Below the pieces are notes generated by a model that worked only from the letters and a program-made list of their open reading frames with translations, ran no database searches and was not told the origin of the DNA. A stretch of 64,000 nucleotides of DNA from Prunella strophiata (lineage: Eukaryota; Chordata; Aves; Passeriformes; Prunellidae): the NCBI GenBank assembly GCA_036583965.1, contig JAZBQD010000014.1, positions 52,209,626-52,273,625 on the forward strand, written 5' to 3'. Position 1 is the first letter of the stretch. Each line of letters begins with the position of its first letter. The position numbers and the translations under genes are program-made. Below are positions 26,101 through 36,900 of the stretch, piece after piece.

Positions 26101-28324
26101 AAAGTGTTAAACCACAGAGCTTTATCACAAGGAAAAGGAAAATGTAATAAACACTAGTGTGGGAACAGTGGGTAATAAATCAAGACTCAGTGAGACTAGA
26201 GGGCCTAACACTGGGAAACAAGGATACATAGTTGTGTATGTGACATGTGACAACTATGTCACATTATTCACCTCTGCTGTGCTGTATAAGGCAGTGTTCA
26301 CAGAGCTACAGTCTCCTTAGTATTTACCTGGCCTACTTGTTGGCCTGTAGCTTCCAAAGTATCCTTGCAGTACTGTGACCTAGCCTCTCACCAGTGCCTG
26401 AGTGCAGGTGGGCAGCTGTCACAGTCCCACTCCTCCCTAAAAAGCAGCCTCAGAAATCTCCAAATGGGGGCCAGACCTTAGAAAACATTACCACCAGGGG
26501 AGCTCATATGCCAGCTGAAGTGACTGATAGACATGTTAGCAGGCAGGGAAGTCCTCACTTACCTCTTTGCTTTAGGCTGCTGATGTGGGGTCTCATTTGT
26601 TTGCCATTCCTCATGTTTTCACTCTTCCTGGCCCAGTCTTGTCACTACCTTGGCTTTGACAGTGAGCACACTGAGGTTCATTCACAACTTTCCTTTACTC
26701 AGTGCAGACTTCTGTGCAAGGGGTGTCCTGACACAGATGGGCACTCTGACAGCTTTGTCCTTCAATTCCTTCAGCTTCCAGCATCTTGCAGAAGGATATC
26801 CTCTGTTCATCAGGACTCTTTGGAGATTCTCAGGCTAGCATTTTCCCTATCCACCTACAGCTTCTAATAGCATATCCCTTGTTTTTCAAGGATGTTCATA
26901 GGATGAACATCACTGACTTTCCAGATTGTATCCAGAAATTAATTTCATGTGACTGAACCAACTAGGTGTAAGGACTACTGTAATGTGGAGAAAAGAATGA
27001 AGACATAATAGTCTGTGAGGGTCTTATTTCTTTCTACATACACACTGATCCTTACAGCCTTGATGGCTTGTCCAGCTTTACTGAAGTGGCTGACTGTCAC
27101 ATCAACAATTTGTAGCTCAGAAGTGGGACTGTGAAAGATCACCCTGAAGCTGGTAATGTTTACTAATTACACCTTTGATGGTCAACATGATACAAAAAGT
27201 CCATCTATTATTTGTGTTGTATTATGGTATGCTCAATGCTTCCTTGACATGCTAAAGTCTTTACTTTCACTGGGTTTTGTCACAGCATTCTTCATAACTA
27301 AAGGTGTCTAAAATGAAAGGTAAAAGTGTCCCCTTAATGCTGTCATGCTTCATATCTGCTCAGGCCTAGGGCTTGTATGTATAGTCACCTTATTAAGCAA
27401 TAATTCAGGTGGCAGTTCAGCACATAAATGGACTCCACAGCTCCCTAAATGTCCCTACCTTTCTCCAGCAAGTAGGTGAGGTACAAAGAAATCTTGTTCA
27501 TTTACAAAGCTCTAAGCCAAGAAGGATGAATCCAGGCCCAAATCAAGATAAATTCTGCACTGCTGTCCTTGGACTCCCTATAAAGCACATTTGCATCACA
27601 ACTGCTGCACCCATCCAAGCTGCAACTACAAACATCCCTGAACTTGTGAGCTACACAGGAAGAACTTTACTAAAGTGTCACACTGAACTTTATCAAAGTA
27701 CACACCAACAGGCACATAAAATGCATCACATACATGGAGTAGTCACAGTTCCCACTTTTCCACTCCAAGATTCACCTGGGTTGGACATTGAAGTGAGTCC
27801 CAGGGCAACCTTCTCTCTCTCTTTCAGCAGTTCCTTCAACTCTCTTCCTGCCTGAGACAGAGATTGCATGAGTATAGCCTTTGGTTTTGAAATGCATCCC
27901 CAGCCTGGGAGTCATACTGGAGCTCTTTGTGAGTCACATGTGGCCCAGAAGGCTGTGAGGCCTTGTGCTATTCTGTAAATGTAGCAGCTGTGATTGACAT
28001 AGAAAAATGAAGTAAAAACACATTTATTATACTTTCTGGGTTTTTTTCCTCCCAGCTGAGATGGAAGCATCATTGGCTGCAGCCCAATAGCAGTAAAACT
28101 GTTCAACTTCTAACCTCACTAAAAAGTACTGTCAAAATGGTATTAAGTCAATAGTGAATGCCTGAGCCTGTGAGAAGAAACAAAAAGTAGTTCATAGATA
28201 CATGAGTGAGTTTATTGACAACTCTGGGACTTGCAATACCCTGACTTCAGAGTCTGAGCAGTGATAAATAGGCTGTCAGAGTGAACTGTTCGGGCACAAA
28301 AGAATAAAGAATATGCCAGGATTT
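20134..28324. other. Unrecognised AT-rich sequence
   Basis: No gene I can identify in 8.2 kb. The longest open frames, 26394-26867 (157 codons, plus) and 27409-27855 (148 codons, plus), have no recognisable domain, and their length is within chance expectation for the window. No CR1 or LTR block was recognised. Confidence 0.45.
26226..26290. other. Inverted repeat upstream of a TATA-like box
   Basis: ACATAGTTGT (26226-26235) is perfectly inverted as ACAACTATGT (26250-26259). GTGACA/TGTCAC elements are nested in and around the second arm. A TATA-like GCTGTATAAGGCAG follows at 26281-26294. It could be a promoter-type arrangement or part of an old LTR; about one or two such 10 bp inverted repeats are expected by chance in this much sequence. 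Confidence 0.3.
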
Positions 28325-28350
28325 GGGGGGGGGGGGGGGGGGGGGGGGGG
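28325..28350. repeat. Run of 26 G
   Basis: An uninterrupted G homopolymer of 26 bases flanked by AT-rich sequence. It could form G-quadruplex structures. Its true length is uncertain because such runs are hard to sequence. Confidence 0.95.
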
Positions 28351-28689
28351 CTATTTCATGTAACTGAAAGAAGAATCAGATGACCTGTCATAAGCTTTTG
28401 GATGTTATATCACTGGGAATCATAAGTTGGAATAGGGATTATCAAAACCTCTGATAGCCAATGTCATCTATCTATACTTTACCACACATCCTTCAGTTTT
28501 AAGCCAGGACCTTCACCCCAGTGTTACAATCCTGGTCTCTCTTACTTCTCTGCACCTTCTCAGAATCTCAGCCCTTTTTTTCTTCTCTTTCTATCCTTTA
28601 CCCTACCTTCTCAACTCTGTGCTCCTTATCCTCCCAGGCCTGTCCTGCCCCACAACTTTATCTGGAAGCCACATGGTAACCAGAGCATT
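28351..28689. other. Unrecognised sequence, pyrimidine-rich
   Basis: No gene or repeat seen. Positions 28520-28640 are strongly pyrimidine-rich on the plus strand. Confidence 0.5.
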
Positions 28690-29100
28690 TCAGCTTTCTA
28701 CAGTTCCAGGTATCACAGAGCAGCTGGTGGCAGGTGCCAGGTGGGCAGGGCAGAAAGGACCTGCAGCAGGTACATGAACAGTATGTTCCTCACTCCCTGG
28801 GGCAATAGAGTGTATCAAAAATCTCCCTGGAGGATAGGGACAAGAACCAAAACACAAGAAAACTGAAGGCCTCTAAAGAGGAACTCTAATCCTCCTATAG
28901 CCACAATGAAATGTACAGGGAAATACCATGGGATATGGCATAGACATAGGAAGATTCATGATTTTGTGGCTTACAGAAAAGAGTCCTTAGGGATAAGACC
29001 TTCTTTTTCTTTCTTCTAGAATTTTGCATCTTTAGCTAACACCACTGGAAACTGAGCAATCAAGAACAAATCCATTTTATTAGCCAGATGTGAGACTTTC
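28690..29100 (+). repeat. Unnamed ~410 bp unit, copy A
   Basis: This aligns by eye along its length with 31835-32260 in the same orientation. Anchors include TCCAGGTATCACAGAGCAGC (B: TCCAGGTGTCTCAGATCAGC), GTGTATCAAAAATCTCCCTG (B: GTGTATCAAAACTCTTCCTG), AACACAAGAAAACTGAAGG, TCTAATCCTCCTATAGCCAC, an AATGAAATGTACAGG-type block and a final TTTTATTAGCCAGATGTGAG. Divergence with indels suggests an old event. The unit has no long open frame and I do not recognise it as a named repeat. It may be a tandem duplication or two copies of an uncharacterised dispersed element. Confidence 0.7.
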
Positions 29101-29756
29101 ATTCTTGGCAGCTGACAGCTGAGAACTTGTAAATGTGCATTCACCTACTTAATTTTTAAGCAACATCATTGCCAACGAACGAATTTGCCCTGACATTCAG
29201 TAATTTCTTTTGTCCATCTTCCCCCATCTCTACCTCAACAATGAGGGCAATTTGTTAATTGTTTTTTGTTTTGTTTTTATTTCCTATTCTTTTAACCATC
29301 AGGAAGCTGCTTTCAGAAAGCCATCTGCACTTATTCACTGCCAACACTCAACATGGTTTTAATAAGCCTTGTGTGGTTTTGACTTTAACACTTGTTTCCC
29401 TGTGCATAAAAGCCTATTTCCTTAGCTGTCACAGTTTGTCACTTCAATAAAGTTTCTCAGTTGCCTTCTAAGCAGGACAGTTTTTACTCTTACTTTCTTA
29501 AGCAACAAGTTAAACCTGAGCACTACAGCAACACTGATAATTATCCAAACTAGTAAATGTCCATTGTTTTGAGCATGAGTTTCCCTCTGAACAGAATCCT
29601 TTATAATAGATGCAGATATCTATAGAAATACTAAACTTTGAAAAATTATGCCAATCCTACTTTATGGTTTAATGAGAGCTCATATGAATGACTTTGGAAT
29701 CAAACAAGCTCCATTCACAGGGTGATTTAATGATCTTGCATCTCTACAAAGCTCAC

Positions 29757-29892
29757 CTGGGACTGGAAAGTAAAGTCTGGTATTTTTCTTGCTCACAACA
29801 TCACGAGCAGTGACAATTCTTAGCAAGAAGGGGATTTCTGCAAGACTGATGATAGATGGTGAAAAGGACTTCTGGGCGTTCTCATTGCTCTC
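29757..29892 (-). other. Exon-like open segment (unidentified)
   Basis: Minus strand: an acceptor-like GCCACTGCTCAG just above 29892 opens 136 stop-free nt. They end at a strong donor, CCAG/GTGAGC (GTGAGC at 29751-29756). The frame gives 45 codons plus one base, including SFSPSIISLAEIPFLLRIV and ARDVVSKKNTRLYFPVP. No family recognised. It lies on the same strand as the segment at 19320-19454 and upstream of it, so they could belong to one gene. Both may equally be chance pseudo-exons, and no promoter or start/stop exon was seen. Confidence 0.2.
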
Positions 29893-30598
29893 CTGAGCAG
29901 TGGCAATAGCAATCTTCATTAATAATAGTAATACTGGAGAAGTAAAAATTAATTAATGTCATCATTTGGGTACTGTTTGACAGGGAAGACAGAGCTGCTC
30001 TAACAGCTTCCAGCTGCCAGTCTTTTTAGGCTCTTTTGCTGAAAGTGTTTTCCCCACACCACTTGCACCATCTCTGCCCCTCAGTGAGGCAGTTCATTTG
30101 CCCTCCTGCCTGGAAGGAGTCCAGGAAAGTCTGTTTTCTGGAAGGAAAACAGAGCTCTGCCCTCCTGGGGGGGGGGAGGAGACTGTGCCACCAGGTGGAC
30201 AGGATGTGGGAAGAGGATGGGAAAACGGAAAGAAGAGCTTATAGGATACAGCAGGAAAAACCACCCTGAGCACATTTCTGGTCAATGCATAACACTGCAG
30301 CCTTATTTTTCCCTTCCACCCTACAAGTTTTTTTCATATTATGCTTAGATTGTAACTGTTTAGTCCGGGACTATTTCTTGTTAAATATCCTCAGAAGATA
30401 ATTTTCACTGAATGAGTCTTGGAGCTGGAGTCAGATGTCCTGCTTGTTATTCCTGCTCTGGCCCTTTTGGCCCCTACTTGCCATACATTAGGAAAATTAT
30501 TTCATTTTCTTATGTTTCTGATTTCACCATGTCTATATTGTCTGTTTAAATCTGGGGTCTCCAAGGCAGAGACTGGAACAATTAATCCTGGTCCTTGA

Positions 30599-30627
30599 TT
30601 ATTAGCACCTAACCAAGGTGCTAATAA
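30599..30627. repeat. Perfect 12 bp hairpin
   Basis: TTATTAGCACCT (30599-30610), a loop AACCA, then AGGTGCTAATAA (30616-30627). The arms are exact reverse complements, and the dyad is the tightest seen in the window. Confidence 0.9.
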
Positions 30628-31490
30628 GTATATAATACTTGTAAATAGCGCATAAAAACATCAACAAAAATTCAGATGGCAGAACAATCCCTACATTTTA
30701 CACTGAATTAATAATAGGGTAAAGGAATGCGAAGAAAACCAAATAATTCCTCTGTACCTGAGAAAGCTTCGCAGCAGAAACAAGAATAAGGCTACGGTGA
30801 AAATTCTAAATCTCTAGAGTAAACATCAAACAGGTGCTGTATTTCATTTTCTCATACACACTTTTCAGCCAGAATCTCATTTTAATCAGAAAGATTTTAT
30901 AGTCCAGAGCTTCCTGCAAATCTCTGTTTAATGTAAATTTTACTACCTTTGGCATATTTTGGCTCCCAGACTATTACTGATGCATCTCAAGCAAGTTTTA
31001 AAATATGCTGTTAAAACAAAACCTATTTCAGATTTGGTAGACAGTAAAATGATTTTGTAAAACAACATTTTAGGAACTTGCAGTTACTGCCCATCATTGA
31101 TTTCTGCATTCAGTTCTAAGATGTGTTCAGTTTACAGGTAAAATGATGGCTGGGTGGGTTTACTAGAAGGACTTTGGTCTTGTTAATCATGGACCTGGAA
31201 AATCGGGCTGGACTTACATAGAATTGTTACAGCAGATACAGGGTAAGGTTGGAGAGAGAGAAGGGTAAATTATGCTTTTAAGATTAATCTTTTCAGAAGT
31301 CTGTTTTACAGGGAAGTCATGTTAAAAAATGTGCCCAACTGCTGGGTTTTCAACTCCTACTACAAGAAAGAGGAGACAAAACTGAGAGAAACAAAAAATA
31401 GCCTCTTTAAAATTACTTGCCAAACAGATAATACCTATCCTCAGTCCAAAATTTGTTCTTTCTCTGCTTTAGGCTCAGACTCTGGTCTGA

Positions 31491-31554
31491 GGGATTGAAA
31501 CCAGATGATCTTCAAAAGCTCCTTCAAACCCAAAACATTCCATAATTCTATAAA
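31491..31554 (+). mobile_element. CR1 LINE, terminal 3' end only
   Basis: AACCAGATGATCTTCAAAAG followed by CTCCTTCAAACCCAAAACAT and a TTCCATAATTCTATAA tail is the CR1 3' terminus with two degenerate octamers. Upstream sequence is not recognisable as CR1. Confidence 0.8.
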
Positions 31555-31834
31555 TAACTATCTTGGGCATTGGATTACCGATAATGAAAGGCAGAAAAAG
31601 TATTAATGGAAAAGTAGATTTTAATGTGTGAGAATGTGAAACAAAGTATTGAATAATGAGAATTTTCTGGTGCTTCTCTAGTTCTGCAATTAGATTGCTA
31701 CAGCATGCACCTTGTCATATATTTAATCTAGAAATCAGATGAGTAAATCAGCTAAAGTAGGAAGCTAAAGGAAATGAGATCCTGTATCTGCCTCACAATA
31801 AAGATTGTAAGTGAAAAACCACGAGGCTCATATT
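31555..31834. other. Unrecognised short unique stretch
   Basis: AT-rich; nothing nameable before the duplicated unit begins. Confidence 0.5.
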
Positions 31835-32260
31835 GCAGCACACCAACTTTGTACTGCTCCAGGTGTCTCAGATCAGCTGATGGATGGGGCTGCATGAGCA
31901 GGGCAGGAAGGGCATTCAGTGGGCAGGTGTACCTTGCCTGTCTCAACAAGAAAGTGTATCAAAACTCTTCCTGAGGGAGGACAAACAAAAACACACAAGA
32001 AAGCTTAAGGATGATTAAACAGACACTTTAATCCTCCCACAGCAAAATTTTTCTAAGGACACATTGAAATTTACAGGAAGTTTATTTATAGTCATCTCTT
32101 ATAATACATGGATGTGAGAAGAGTCATATTGTTCTGTCTTAAATATGGTTGTTTTCCCTCTTTTTTTTTTTTTTTCAGATGTTTTACACCCATAGCTATC
32201 ACTATTAGAAATTTGGTCATTAAGAACCAATGTATATATTAGCCAGATATATACCCATTC
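31835..32260 (+). repeat. Unnamed ~410 bp unit, copy B
   Basis: The second copy of the unit at 28690-29100, offset by about 3144 bp (GTGTATCAAAA at 28810 and 31954). It has an extra AAATTTTTCTAAGGACAC-like segment absent from copy A and a 15 T run (32161-32175) ending in CAG. Its right end (AGCCAGATATATACCCATTC) stops within a few bases of the ERV LTR that follows, so the LTR may have landed at or just inside the unit. No coding capacity recognised. Confidence 0.7.
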
Positions 32261-32269
32261 CAAACCAGG

Positions 32270-33286
32270 TGTAGTGAGTTGACACTGGCTGGATGCCAGA
32301 CACCCACTAAAGCCTCTCTCTCACTCCCTTCTGCAGCTGGACAGGGGAGAGAAAGTATAATAAAGGATTCATGGAGTTGAGATAGAGATATTAATTGAAT
32401 GTATTACTAACACAATCAGGATAAGGAGAAGTAAAATGAGATCTAAAAACACCTTCCCCCCACCCCTCCCTCCTTCCCATCTCTACTGCCTACCCCAGCA
32501 ACACAGGGAGATGGGAATGGGGTTGAAGTCAGTTCATCACTCCTTGTTTCTCCTGCTGCTCAGGGAGAAGAATCATTCCTCCTCTGCAATGTGGGGTCCC
32601 TCCCACAGGAGAGATTTCTCCATGGATTTCTCTGATGTGGCTCCATCTCATGAGAAGCAGCTCCCTGCAAACTGCTGCTCCATGAGTCCATCCCACGGGC
32701 AGCAGCACCCCTCAGACTGCCGCGGCAGTGGGTCACTCTCCCATGGGGTGCACTCCTCCAAGAACAGGCTGCTCTAGGCATGGGGTCCTCTCTCCATGGG
32801 TCTCCCATAGGATCTTAGCCTCCTCTAGGCACTCACCTGCTCCTGTGTGGGGCTCCTCCACAGGGCTGCAGGTGGATCTCTCTATGTCCATGGTCCTCCC
32901 TGGGCTGCAGGGGCACAGCTGCTTCACCATGGTCCTCACCACAGCCTGCAGAGGGATCTCAGCCCTGGTGCCTGGAGCACCTCCTCCCCCTCCTTCTGCA
33001 CTGATCTTCATGTGTGCATGGTTGTTCATCTCACATGTTCTCACTCCACTCTTCACTGGCTGCAATTACAACTGTGCAATAACATTTTTTTAACTCTTCT
33101 TAAATCTGTTACCACAGAGGATTTGCCACCACTTCTAGTTGGCCCAGCCTTGGCCAGTGGCATGTCTGTCTTTGGAGCTGCTGGGGACTGGCTCTGCCAG
33201 ACATGAAGGAAGCATCTGGCAGCTTCTCACAGAGACCACTGCTGTAGTCCCCCCTGCTGCCAAAGCCTGGCCATGCAAACCCAACA
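32270..33286 (-). mobile_element. Solitary endogenous-retrovirus LTR, same family as 3896-4948
   Basis: It shares the landmark series of the first LTR: GTTGACACTGGCTGGATGCC, a CAGCTGGACAGGGGAGAGAA segment, 'TCCATGGG/CTCC' reiterations, GCTGCAGGTGGATCTCTCTA, CCTGGAGCACCTCC, CACATGTTCTCACTCC, a TTTGGAGCTGCTGGGGACTG block, CAGCTTCTCACAGAG and CCATGCAAACCCAACA at the right end. Read on the minus strand it starts TGTTGGGTTTGCATGG, and a TATA-like TTTAAG lies about 190 bp in. It is better preserved at its ends than the first copy. No internal retroviral genes adjoin it. A clean target-site duplication was not found. Confidence 0.78.
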
Positions 33287-33613
33287 ACCATGCTGGATAT
33301 TGGGCCCTTGGGATCTGCTGGTCAGTTGGATAACCACTCCATATCACAGCTAACTGGGGGGTAGATTGAGCTAAATAAACCTCTGCCTCGATTTGATTGG
33401 CTTATCTAGTCAATCTTCAGTTTCTAAAGGTTTAAAATCCTGTGTGGCATTAACATCATTGCTCAGTTTCAGGAACAGAAGAGTTCTGTAGCAACGTGGT
33501 TTAAGACAGTTCTGGCCTCATAGGCCCCATCACTTGCTTATAGACAACATTTTTTTATGGCACCATGTGATAAGTGAACAGGAAACAAGGCTAGCATTTA
33601 AAAATCCCTGGGG

Positions 33614-33653
<40 letters not shown>
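33614..33653. repeat. Run of 40 A followed by (GAA)n
   Basis: Forty uninterrupted A then GAAGAAGAAGG. There is no recognisable retrogene or SINE body upstream. The open frame crossing it owes its length to the AAA codons. Confidence 0.95.
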
Positions 33654-33655
<2 letters not shown>

Positions 33656-33849
33656 AGAAGAAGGAAGAGTTTTTTTAGTTCTTAGTTTAGCCAGCATTCA
33701 AATTGACTGTTTAAATTAGATACCTCAAAGTCCTTTCATAATCTATAGAAAGAAAATGGCATTTCCAGGATGCATCTCATCTCATCTTGTTGTAATGTAG
33801 ATGTGATCCAAAATAAAGCAGACAAATCAGACCCTGAAAGTGCCTATTT

Positions 33850-33960
33850 CTCTCCTCTGACTATAAAAGGAGCACAGGCTGGCTAGCTCAGATGGAGACG
33901 CCTACACTCTGGATGTCTAAAGATAGGTGAGATAAATCCTGCCATACATCTGCTGCTGCT
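33850..33960 (+). promoter_or_regulatory. TATA-containing promoter-like or LTR-like stretch
   Basis: CTCTGACTATAAAAGGAGCA (33855-33874) is a near-ideal TATA context with GC-richer sequence downstream. It could be the core of an old LTR or a chance match. No associated transcript unit is visible. Confidence 0.2.
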
Positions 33961-36900
33961 TCTCATATGGATTTCCCCTCTTTGTTGCTCTTACACTTGA
34001 GGTTTCAGTATAATATTGAAATGCCTGTAAATGTGTAGGTGAGGCATACCCATACATATGCAGTCTCTCTTGATCTCCATCTGCAAAAACAGTGGCTTGG
34101 GATACAAGGACATTTCTTCTGGTAGCATAGTCAGTTTATGAAGTTTGTATCTACTGGGCTGAATGCTGACATTTGTCAGTCAAAGTGTATTTTAATGTAA
34201 TTTTGTAATGCTGAAAATCTCTCTTCCAAGAAGGATGATTGAAATATTTTTGGTATATCAGCAGAGCACTCCTGATATTGCCAGACAGAGAGCTCATTCT
34301 GCTGTAACTGTTGCCTGGCATTTCAAACTGTGTCTAGATGACCAGCTGGGACACACTCCTGTCTTTTTGAATAATGCTCCTCCAGCTGTCCAGATCAGGG
34401 ACTGGGTGAGGAGTTCCCTGCAGTTCCCTGTCAGATACCAATGGCTAACAACAACATCATTGCCCCAACACGAGGCAGGGATGTGGCTCAGGCCTGGGGA
34501 GCCAAGAGTTCCCAAATCTGTAATGATTCCCTCTACCAAGGAATTTTACCAGACTTGCTTCTTCCTGCACTGAATAATGCTGAGACCTCTCTCTTCACCA
34601 CTTCCCAGAAAATGAGTGCTAGTTTTCTCCCCAGTGCCTCAAATTTTGTTAGTGCTGCTTAATTCAAGCATACCTTCCTCTCTTCTTCCCATCTCTTTGC
34701 AAGCTTCAGTGTGGTAGGCACATCCTACTTTTCAGGAAATCCGGAATATGTTCAAAATGAATTAGAAATGGGGAAGTGGAACCAAGAGATTTGAAACCAC
34801 AGAAACCCTTTGTTAGAATTTAAAATGTGGTAATGTATTAGCAGGATATCTCAGCTTTGTAGTGAAAAAAATGTACACCATCACTACAGGATTTCAGCTT
34901 CCTTATAATTTATATCATTTATCTTCTAATATTAGCAGGCTTCCAAAATCTCCTGCTGTTACTTGAATATCTGAGGCTGTAGCTCTCTACACTCTATTCT
35001 CTCTCTCCTTAATTTCATATGCTGACTCTCCAGACTGATCAAGAACTAAGCCTAAAATTCTCTGTCTCTTATAGATTCATTGCCATGGCTGTTGTACATG
35101 GCTTGTTAGCTGGCCTCAGCTGCAAACCTGGGTAGTCCTAATAAGTTTTCATGCTTAGTTCTTCACAAAACTGGAATGTTTCCATGTGTTTCTTCACTGA
35201 GTTCATGCCTGTGATCAATGCCCAACTTTCTATCAATACCTATTACTTCTCATAAAGCTTTGGCAATGGTTCACACACACATTGAAAAGGAGCATTCTTT
35301 CTTTGTAGAATATTCCTACAGATAATGTTAATTTCTTTCTTTTTCCAGTCCAGTGAGTACACAAGTAACATGGGAGTATTTCCATAGCACCAACAAAGCA
35401 TTTTTTACTTCCTAGTCTGTAGCAACTCACTCCATAGAGACAACACTTTTTCAGGTTATCAGAAATGTTTCTACAAAATGCTGATGTTGACCTAATTGGT
35501 TTGGGGTTTTTTGTTTGTTTGTTCTTATGTTTTCTAACTTTGCTCACATTCAATCACCTGATTGTAACTGCATGGTTTTCACAGTTTGGTGCTAGCCTTT
35601 TTTATGTAGTAACATGTAATATTTTCCACATTTTTCTGCTGATTTCTCTTCTTCTACTGCTGATTTCTGTTAAGAGGACATGAGTTTATTAACAGAAATT
35701 ATAACTTAATAATGGAATACAGTATTTCCCACTGTTGTGACAGCCACCATTATGCCAACCATTTGGCTATTCTTGGTAAACAGCTTGAAGTTGTCATTCA
35801 GTGTTTACTAGAGCATTTGTAATAGCCAAGAAAGCCTGAAAAAGAAAAATGTTATTTTTCAGGCTAGCAAAGAGGTAAAGAGATGGAAGTGGCAGCCACC
35901 TCCCTCATAAGCATATTATTTCAGACTTCTTGTCCATTAAGAGCCATTGCTGACCTATGACCTGTTCTGCAAGGCTCTGAATTCCTTCTGGGTAAAGAAT
36001 GTAGAATTTATTACAAAAATAACACATTTGCTTGTCTTCCAGGAAACCTTATTTCTCCTTATAAAAGCTAAATATATTTTGAAACATAAAATTAATTGCC
36101 AAATGGATTTTTTATCTCACATGCTCACCTAGGCATATGCTTAAATCATATGTAACCTATCATTTACATGTTATGTCAAGCTCTTTGCCCTCTATGGCAA
36201 GCAAAAAAATAAGTGATGTCCCAGAAGACACTGGAAGATATGTCCAACATCTGACCTGCTCTGTGAGCTTGCTTCAGCAGCCTAGGACATGAACTGGTAG
36301 CTGTCTTTGCTCCTATCACACCAGCAGCCAGTGTGGTCTCATCTTCATGACTGCACTGTGAATTCATTCAGACTTCACACACATAACTATGCTGGAGAGA
36401 TGACATTGTGGAAGTGTTAATTGCCTGGTTGATTTATGGAAATTATTTGTTTTGCATTGAGCCTCAGGAGAGTTTGGGGAGGTAGAGTGTCTCTTCTAAG
36501 CTAAAATGACCTTATCAGAGGTTACACATTTTCAAAGCTTATAGACTTTACATTTTGTTTGACACTGTTACCTTATCCTTTTTCTCCTGGCAATTATCTT
36601 CCTTTATGGATGCCAGTAAAGCAAAATTAGACTGTATTTCGTTTTTGAATATATATATATGCAAACTCATATGCATGCATGTACACAAAGCTATATAAAT
36701 CAGAATGCCTAAACTGAGGACATTCCTTTATGTTTATTGATGTTAAACTTGAATGCCTTGCAGATCAGATGCACAGGAATTCTGACATGTTTTGGTTTCT
36801 TGAAGAGAGAAATAATGCTTAATTGTTAAAACTGAAATACTTTAAGCTTTATTAGATATGGATTTATGGTTCTTACACTGCAGATAGTCAACGTAACAGA

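Larger units (their letters stand above)
29101..31490. other. Unrecognised sequence between the duplicated units
   Basis: No gene I can name. It holds an exon-like segment on the minus strand (29757-29892), a perfect 12 bp hairpin (30599-30627), a polyadenylation-like AATAAAG near 29447 and a run of 10 G at 30167-30176. Confidence 0.45.

Noticed and set aside
26394..26867. 157-codon open frame on the plus strand
   Set aside because: By rough estimate about one frame this long is expected by chance in six frames of this window. Composition is unremarkable and no family is recognised.
27409..27855. 148-codon open frame on the plus strand
   Set aside because: No domain, no flanking gene structure, and a length that chance can explain.
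30186..30200. CCACCAGGTGGACAG as a CTCF site
   Set aside because: It lacks the required GGC after the core (GGAC here), a mismatch at a strongly constrained position.
32436..33206. Several 110-120 codon frames on both strands
   Set aside because: All are inside the second ERV LTR and overlap each other in different frames.
33534..33719. Plus-strand frame with a poly-lysine centre
   Set aside because: The lysines come from the 40 A homopolymer.
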